A DNA stretch of 64,000 bases from Helicoverpa zea (Eukaryota > Arthropoda > Insecta > Lepidoptera > Noctuidae), in the NCBI RefSeq assembly GCF_022581195.2, contig NC_061461.1:8246001-8310000 (forward strand). The letters run 5' to 3'. Of this stretch, positions 56,366-64,000 are shown piece by piece; the first letter of the stretch is position 1, and every line of letters starts with the position of its first letter. Below the pieces are notes generated by a model. The model did not search any database, was not told the DNA's origin, and was given only the letters and a program-made list of their open reading frames with translations. The translations under genes were made by a program, and so were the position numbers.

Positions 56366-59300
56366 ATGGGCTTTCAAGTGCCAGTCGGTAGTATTTTGTT
56401 TTGTTTCGTTTTATTGTTTTGCAATGGATATGCGAGATTGGCACGTAAGTTTTCTTTTTTTTGTTACTTTCTAACTTTTGACACTTTTTTTTACCTAGTG
56501 TTTCTTGTTATCCATTTTTGCATATTTCATGGGTTTTTGATGACAACAATATTTGAACGGTTTAATCATGTGATATTTTGAAGGTTTTTTTATTTATTTG
56601 TCTTTTTGATTAATCGAAGAATTTTACTTTATGATTTTGATATCAATAGGTTTATTTTTTTTGTTACCAATGCGAGTATTTTTTTCTTTTTTAAAATTAT
56701 GTGCGTGAGTAAAAATATAAATTATTTATTTTTTATTCATAAAAAATATCAACACGCGTCAGTTTCCGATATAATCAAGGTAATCAGCAATTACTTCCCA
56801 ACCTTAGATCCTTAAATAAACTTGATATTGTGATATCCACGTGTATAGGCCTGAATAAAATGAGAAGGTCTTTCCTGGTATCTTAGTCTAGAATTAATTG
56901 TCAATCAGTTTGTAATCAATCATATGAAACTTATTGCCTTACCTTCAAAGTTATGAAAAGTTATGTGTGTGTGGTGGTGTGTGGCAGTCGTTACGGGTAG
57001 TCAGAAGCAAGTAAGTCTGACACCAGTCTAACCAAGGGGTATCGGGTAACTGGGTTGAGGAGGTCAGATAGGCGGTCGCTTCTTGTAAAGCACTGGTACT
57101 CAGCTGAATCCGGTTAGACTGGAAGCCGACCCCAACGTGGTTGGGAAAAAGGCTCAGAGGATGATGATGTGATGTGGTAAAAAAAATCGTATTAGGTAAT
57201 TTCTAAGTGTCATATTTAACCATACAATTGGAAGTAGTCACCTTAAGGAAGCTCGTTATTAAATAGCAGCTATATATGGGTGGTTTTCGTAGACAGACTG
57301 TACCTAGATAGGAACACCTCGTTTCTGGAGACATGTTGAATTGGTGAAGCCCGACTGTCATTAAAACATCATCGGCGGTCGTTACGGGTAGTCAGAAGCC
57401 GGTAAGTTTGACAACCAGTTTTACCAAGGGGTATTGGGTTACCCAGGTAACTGAGTTAAGGAAGTCAGATAGATAGTTCATGTAAAATATTGATACAAAA
57501 ACATTGGTTATCTCGTATCTTGAATAAAACCGCGCCAAACGGCTAATAAAGAGTGACTAACGTTAAAACTTATTCAAGTTATTTGGTATTGAGCTTATTA
57601 TAATTTGTTGTAATACAGTCTTGAACTTGGCTAGTTTGTAAATATGACCCCTGTTCAACTTGACCTCTAATATTAATACTTTACTGCTGTATATTAATTC
57701 CGTAGAATAAAACATATGGATTGATTTTTTAATTTTAAATGAATTGAGTGTAAGGTCAAACTTTGGTAAGTTAAAATTGGAATTGCCAAGGATATTTTTA
57801 ATGGAATTATTGTGGTTAAAAATCCTGTTTTTCTTATAATAATCGTAATATATTAATATCATGTTATTATTGGGCGGTAGTCCTTGGGCACAAAGGTTAG
57901 GTTAGGTCAGTTGTATTAATCGTAAGCGTGAACTTTTCCAAGAAACAAAAATTTTCTGGGCTACATTATGTGTTAGTCTGATACGGATTAGTTTGACCGA
58001 TACGTAATTATATAACACTAATACTGCCATACCATACTAATAATACCAATGTGTGTTACCAGTGATGACTTACGGCACCGAAACGTGGTCTCTCACTATC
58101 GGCCTCATCTCAAAGCTCAAAGTCGCTCAACGAGCTATGGAGAGGGCTATGCTCGGTGTTTCTCTACGTGATCGAATCCGAAACGAGGAGATCCGTAGAC
58201 GAACCAAAGTCACCGATATAGCCCACCGGATTAGCAAGTTGAAGTGGCAATGGGCAGGCCATATTGCTCGCAGAGCAGATGGCAGATGGGGCCGAAAAGT
58301 GCTGGAGTGGAGACCACGGACTAGCAAGCGCAGCGTAGGACGTCCACCAACGAGGTGGACAGACGACCTTATAAAGGTCGCCGGGAGACGCTGGATGCAG
58401 GTCGCTTCCAACAGGTATCTGTGGAGATCAAAGGGGGAGGCCTATGTTCAGCAGTGGACGTCCTATGGCTGAGATGATGATGATGATGAATATTATAAAC
58501 GTAAACGTGTGGGTGTGATGAGTGTTGATGTTTGTTACTCTTTAACTCAGAAACCTCTTATCCAAATATTTTGTTGACACCTTTGAAGTAAACGTAGTTT
58601 TTATTGGCCTTTGGCCCATTGCCATCAAAAGTGGCAATGCTGCCAATCCTTTGGCATAATGTCAAATGTTTCGATGGAAGGCAAGTTAATATTGGGTTGT
58701 GTTCCAAATACATATTTTTATTGCTGTTTAAATGATACAGGGCTGTCTTTAGGGCTTAATCCTCATTAGGACTTTCTCCTTATCGTCCTCCTGACCTTAT
58801 CACAACACCCTTATGACTCGGGAATCGTTGAGTGAAATTATTTCTAGCGTCACCGTCTTTCAAGTAATACATCCATAATTAATTTGGTCGTCCTCTTCTT
58901 CTACATTCTCACACATTAAATATTTTGCTCTCAACATAATTCTCAATCGATTTTTCAAGTGTTTCGGAAGGGGATTCAGATGGCATTCCTTTCCGTTCTA
59001 GCTAGCTTTGCCTTAACATGCTTTAACTGTATTCATTTTTTTAGAGATAAATGAAAATAAAACTTTGTAACCTATTTTGAAACAGCAGATAATCGATTTA
59101 TTGCACGTGTTTCCCATAAAATGCTAAATTGCAGCACATAAATCATCATTGCATTGATGTTTGCCTGTATTTGTCAAATGCCATACCAAAGCGTGCTAAC
59201 ATTTTAAATGTTGAAGTTTCGATATTTGTAAGTCTGTGAGTTATATTGTTAAGTCTTTATTAGTTACATAGTTATACATAAGTATAATGGTAAATTAAGA

Positions 59301-60826
59301 CATGTTATTTTTATTTCAAGTGCTACTGAACATTAAAGAACTAAAACGGAAAACAAAAGCATGATAGGTTCCTACCATAATTTATTATCATATCATATCA
59401 TATCATATCATTTATTGCATTCCATAATGTACATTTGGTGGAAAATATAAAATAATAGAGGTATTTTATCTGTCAAGTTCACTTAAAACGATAAGTTAAG
59501 TTTTGATTAAAAATAAAACACGTTTTAATCAATTAAACAAAACTTTAAAGTTATACTGCCTTGACATTGTACGGTCCGGTTATCTTGGTTATTTTATAAT
59601 AAATTATGTGATGCACAAATTCATTTGTAAAAAGTCAAAAGTAAAAAAAATGCAGTTGCTGCTATTATTTAATATTTTATTTATTATCTACTTATTGTCA
59701 TGTCTGTTATGTATTTGATATTTATTTAAAACTCATTTTTTCCTAAAGAACGTATAACAACAAAATGATCATGAACATCTTGCGTGCTTCTTACCATAAA
59801 TGGCATTTATCAAATAATCTTCAAGGATATCGAGTGTATCCGTAATATTCAGGATTCCTAATATGGGAGATTGAGTAACCTTCTTGTTATCCAATGAAAA
59901 TCTGTTTTATGTTTACACACACCGTATTAAGAGGACGAATTGGAAATTTTGGCGCCAAGGATCTCAATTTTTCTCAGTAAATACAAAACGGATCAAAATA
60001 CAACTTGGTTACCTGAAAGTTCATGATATAAACCTTATTTTGTTACACGTCAAAACATGATTAGGTAACTCTTATAACAGAGAAAAATATATCAAACATA
60101 CCTCTTTTTAAAAAGAGATTCACATATTATGGGCAAACGGGACCGATTTAAGCCTCTTAACTTTTTTAGTAGTTGAGTACATACATACATACTCTTTAAA
60201 ATTGTGGAAGGAATTTTTATCAAATTATCATTTCTAAATAATAAAATTACAAAACCATTTTGTCGCTTACGACTTTTAGTTATAAGCTAGCGCGCGTATA
60301 TCCTCGCCCCGCTCAGACGCTCCGTCCCCTTTTGGCGCCTTAGCTGCGCGTGCCGGTTATGGAATTATTGTCTACCAATTCGTCGCCTTAAGCCAACTTT
60401 ATTTTATATTCAACTTGACAAAGTAAAACAAAAATGTTCTACTACCTTCTCACTAAGAAAAGATGTTTCAGTTCACTCGTTCCAATCGAACGTTAAATTA
60501 AATGGTTAATCTGCCACTGGCAAGTTCTTCTTTCCTTCCATTTTATCATTCAACTTTTGAATTTGGAATATGGCAACGCATTCACCATTCATTTGTTTAT
60601 TTCCAGCTGACTACATTCACCCCTGCAACGAGACATCCAGAGAGTGTCTAGTGAAGTCCACTCAAGACGCAATCCCGGACTTTGTCAAAGGAATTCCCGA
60701 ACTTGGAGTGCCTGTCCTGGATCCCTTCACTATTGAGAAACTGTCCGTCCCTCTGAGTGGCTTGACGTTCACTTTCTACCAAGGAAAAGTCAATGGCTTC
60801 AGGAAATGCATTGTAGATGATGTTGT
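56366..60826 (+). CDS. T6: takeout/JHBP-family secreted protein, 5' exons only
   Basis: Exon 1 (56366-56444) encodes a signal peptide (MGFQVPVGSILFCFVLLFCN, then GYARLA) and exon 2 (60607-60826) begins at the shared codon PDYIHPCNETSREC. Exon 2 continues FVKGIPELGVPVLDPFTI and FTFYQGKVNGFRKCIVDDVV. Phases are 1 then 2, and exon 2 is 220 bases, identical to T5 exon 2. The pair T5/T6 is thus a second duplication in the cluster. The remaining three exons are not clearly seen before the window ends. A possible short exon 3 is discussed in the findings. Intron 1 is 4.2 kb and holds LINE tails and an RTE-like fragment. Confidence 0.85.
56984..57172 (+). repeat. LINE 3' tail (GATGAT family), T6 intron 1
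   Basis: GTTACGGGTAGTCAGAAGCA, ACCAAGGGGTATCGGGTAAC, GGTACTCAGCTGAATCCGGT, GGAAGCCGACCCCAACGTGG and GAGGATGATGATG. A partial second copy follows at 57376-57480. Confidence 0.7.
57490..58030. other. T6 intron 1 segment, nothing recognised
   Basis: The minus frame at 57563-57862 is Asn/Lys/Ile-rich, as expected from AT-rich DNA. No domain. Confidence 0.35.
58041..58490 (+). pseudogene. RTE-like LINE ORF, C-terminal fragment with GATGAT tail
   Basis: The frame at 58053-58472 reads YGTETWSLT, QRAMERAMLGVSLRDRIRNE, WQWAGHIARRADGRWGRKVL and RSVGRPPTRWTDDLIKVAG, and ends RYLWRSKGEAYVQQW. These are the C-terminal motifs after the RT domain of RTE/CR1-type non-LTR elements. The frame ends in GATGATGATGATGATGAA, the 3' tail. 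The catalytic RT and the endonuclease are absent. It lies in intron 1 of T6. Confidence 0.8.
58500..60600. other. T6 intron 1, distal part
   Basis: A (TATCA)n microsatellite occurs at about 59388-59412. A GC-richer island (60285-60360, CGCGCGTATATCC, GGCGCCTTAGCTGCGCG) is unexplained. Otherwise AT-rich with nothing recognised. Confidence 0.35.
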
Positions 60827-60829
60827 GTA

Positions 60830-63115
60830 AGTTATTATTTTATATTTTTTTTAGTTTTTTATATGGGTTATGGGTAAGGCATTGAATTGGCTTTGTTTTT
60901 TTATTACGGAGTTTTGTAGACTTGGGTATGAAGATATATAATTTGTTTACAATTTAAACAGAATGACTACATCTAACGCCTTGCTCCTTATGAGTGCCAT
61001 CAAAGCGCCCATAAAATATAATAATAATTTTATTTTGCATAACATTCAATAACAGACAGCATCCAAGGCGAATCGATAATAACTTAGCGTACAATTTAAG
61101 TAAGGAAAATGTAGTTACACTATGTATGTAGTCTAGTGAACCACTTCCCGCAACGAGTAAAAATATTAGTGTATATCCTTCCTCCGGCTTTTGACAGTCT
61201 TTGTTGGGTACAAAAACAGTTTAAATCAGTTCAGTAATTTTGGCTTAGTTTTCTTACGCATTTATAAATTAAGTACGGATTTACGCTACTTATCTGCTGG
61301 TGACTAAAAATCTAGCAATCGTTATTGAGATGTTATGATAATAGGTAGTAATTGTACTGCGACGATGCCTAGGTTAACTATATCGTACGAAAACTTGATC
61401 TAAATAATGGGTTTGAATATACTAAACAGTTTTTAATGTATATCCACAAAGTTAAAAAAAGAAAACATTGTACATCTACTAAGAAAGATTACAATGTAGG
61501 TATATACATAAAAATATGTATACCTGTCACACAGACATAATAGCTTAATGATAGGTGCAATTAACAATCTTTAAACTGGTTTCCACGGTTACATCATGAG
61601 ATAAATCTCTAAACATTCTTAATTTAAGAACAATTTAAGACCGCTTTTTTTTAAATAAAATAATTATGTTGGATTTTAATATCAAAACACATTAAACAAC
61701 TTAGAGTAGGTAACGATTATAAGAAAACTTTTATCAAACTGGATTTTAGATGTTATTTTAAGCCGTTTCGTTTATGTCGGAGCGCGACAATTGATTGATT
61801 TTCTATTTTTTTATAAATTAGCGACATACATAAGATTAAATCAGAAATATTGATATAATCATCGAATTCACTCGCGTCGCGCCACTCTACAAGAAATTAA
61901 AAAATACATTTGAACGAGTTATTTCAGTCATTACTTCCTCAACCTTATTTAAAACCTTTGTGCAAATGAGATCGCTACTAGTTCCTTGAACGGGTTCAAT
62001 AAACTGCAAAAAGCTGTTGCAAATGAAGGCTGGATTAATTCGTCTGCATTTAGCAATCCAGGGCTAAAACAAAAGGTTGTGATTCACCAAAGCTGACAAA
62101 AGATAGTTCATGAGGTGGTAAAGCTATAGATTAATCGATGTTATAGGACTAGATTTAGTATTGCTCGTAGCCCTTAAAAGCCTTCATGCATCAATATGGT
62201 TCAGTTTTCATGTTCATCTGTCTAGGGAATACCGAGTGAACCCAAAAATATTTTACCTAATATACCTATCAAATCAGACAACTCATATACTCACTGCAAA
62301 GAAACCGAAACAGATTAGGACTGGAAACATGTGATTTGCAGGAAGTGGTCAAAACCATGACCTTCATTTTCAAAAACTACCCATCATTTAAAATAATTAA
62401 TGTCAAAAACTCATTGCGAAACCTTCAATGACATTGAATAAAAAAATTGTTCCGTTAATGATAAGCGTGAGAATTAAATGACATGGGAAACAAAAAATAT
62501 TACAAATCTCGCTACAGTTTTTTCTTGACTTGAAAGAAAAACATACATAAGAGGTGTCAGTAATTTTCTCATAGATTGTAAGGTTTACAAAGTGAAGGCT
62601 TTAGACAGAACTGCCCTGTTCACATTGGACTAGTTATGATCAATTATACTGATACCGTAATCAATAAAATTGTACATACCAGCTTTTTATTCCAATTAAT
62701 ATTCCATTTTTATCATAATTGTATACTATATCCTGTCTCAAGTAACCGCTTCGACCGATCAAAGGTTAAGCAGTGCTTAGGACAATCCGCGGATGGGTCG
62801 ACGTGGATCCACCTAGGTATGTAATAAGGATTTCCTCCCTGTCGCAATAAGCATAATAATCCGTGATTTTCATTTGACAGGGATAACAGGTAGAAAGAAG
62901 CTGAAGACTGACAATCAAACTAGTATTTTTAGTGTGTCTGTCAAATAGACAGGCCTTTCATCTCAAACACAAATACTCCGCTTCTTACTTAGAGAATCCT
63001 AACACACAAGGGCAAAATCGAAGGCAAGCTAAAGTACAAATATATGGGTAATTCTCCATCAAGATTTTACATACAGCAACTTAATACAACATTTTAAAAG
63101 CTTGTATATTTATAT
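60830..63115. other. T6 intron 2 or beyond, mostly unexplained
   Basis: AT-rich DNA without a clear family exon. The only candidate is 62995-63047 (see findings). Confidence 0.3.
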
Positions 63116-63118
63116 CTA

Positions 63119-63415
63119 CTCAGATAGACAGTCGCTTCTTGTAAAGCACTGGTACTCAGCTGAATCCGGTTAGACTGGAAGCCGACCCCAACATAGTTGG
63201 GAAAAAGCTCGGAGGATGATGATGATTAATTATATCTACTGAAGTTCTGTTCAGGTTCAATCTACTACTCATCATCTCCCAAGCCTTTTCCCAGACTTGT
63301 GACTTTTCTTTAGACTGGTGTCAGATTTACTGGCTTCTGACTACCCGTAACGACTGCCAAGGATGTTCAATGACAGCCGGGACCTACAGTTTAACGTGCC
63401 ATCCGAAACACAGTC
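63119..63415. repeat. Two LINE 3' tails facing each other
   Basis: A plus-strand fragment (63119-63226: CAGTCGCTTCTTGTAAAGCA to GGAGGATGATGATGAT) is followed by a minus-strand fragment (63268-63412: CTCATCATCTCCCAAGCC, GGCTTCTGACTACCCGTAAC, GACAGCCGGGACCTACAG). They are tail-to-tail copies of the GATGAT family. Confidence 0.6.
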
Positions 63416-64000
63416 ACTGGTTCAATATACTACTATGTTTATTTATCAGTTAGTAATAATAAGCTGTTTACAACAGGAATTATAATTAACTGGTCAGTTT
63501 AAAAAAAGTTTAACTGGTTTATACGTATATTGGGTGATTGGACTTTGTCAAACTTGTTATTTGATAAAACTTGTGTTATTACAATTCCATCAAAATATTA
63601 GTCAGATTCTTGCTACGTAAATATTATTAACGGTCGGTTATTTCTAAAATGTTCTAGAAACCTAATATCTTCTTTTACAAAATATATATCGGGTGTGTCG
63701 TTCACAATCACATTAAATTCTATCGCATATACTTTATGATATTCTATGGCGAATTGTAAATAAAATAACCTAATCCATTCAGTGGTTTAGCCACAGGAGT
63801 AATTTTTCGTTTTTATTATTTACAACATCATGTGTAAAACAGAGATAAAGTTAGGAGTATCGAATGTTTTGATCAGTTGACAGCTGTCAGTTTTCAAAGG
63901 AAGAATTACAGTTGTTTGTAATGACTGACTTTTATATGGTGTTGGTTCTAATTTTCGCACATTTTTATTCTATTTTGTTCTTTCGTTCGTTCTTCTTTGT
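63416..64000. other. Right edge, nothing recognised
   Basis: AT-rich with a T-rich end. The remaining T6 exons are expected to the right of the window. Confidence 0.3.

Noticed and set aside
57563..57862. 99-residue minus-strand frame
   Set aside because: Asn/Ile/Lys composition expected of random AT-rich DNA, with no domain and no splice context.
58053..58472. Host gene candidate of 139 residues
   Set aside because: The motifs (WAGHIARR, GRPPTRWTDD) and the GATGAT tail identify a LINE ORF end rather than a host protein.

Overview
This is insect nuclear DNA, almost certainly from a ditrysian moth or butterfly. The evidence is AT-rich DNA with GT-AG introns, many non-autonomous Helitrons of the lepidopteran type (ends TCTATACTAATATTATAAA and GCTAGT), LINE 3' ends with GATGAT tails, and a gene cluster of the haemolymph juvenile hormone binding protein (JHBP)/takeout family. 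A noctuid-like moth is my guess; nothing here proves the species.

The host content is a cluster of six JHBP/takeout-like genes, here called T1 to T6. T1 (minus, 1643-3940), T2 (plus, 9966-12182), T3 (plus, 13758-15836), T4 (minus, 16654-19477) and T5 (plus, 38177-50730) are complete five-exon models. T6 (plus, from 56366) has exons 1 and 2 in the window and probably runs off its right edge. None is visible as one ORF. I assembled them exon by exon from splice sites, reading phase and homology. All share intron phases 1-2-1-1. T1-T4 have near-identical exon lengths (64-67, 226-229, 152, 159-162, 176 coding bases); T5 and T6 form a more divergent pair with 220-base second exons. T2 and T3 are a recent tandem duplication that includes about 0.8 kb of promoter. 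The products should be secreted, single-domain carriers of small hydrophobic ligands such as juvenile hormone or related lipids.

From 19.5 to 38 kb lies a repeat-dominated spacer. It holds one small zinc-cluster gene split into tiny exons (20947-21609, minus), a frameshifted coding relic beside it, a GC-rich Ser/Arg-rich orphan terminal exon (25101-25324), a PIF/Harbinger-like MITE, several fold-back elements, a 5'-truncated R1-clade retrotransposon with a clean target-site duplication, a nested stack of inverted-repeat elements, and a 0.73-kb tandem dimer. T5 has an 8.1-kb first intron containing a dead mariner with perfect 28-bp terminal repeats. The right end holds further LINE tails, an RTE-like reverse transcriptase fragment and the beginning of T6.

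I see no bacterial-type operon, CRISPR array, rRNA or genuine tRNA gene. Exon coordinates are hand-derived and may be off by a base or two where several splice sites compete.
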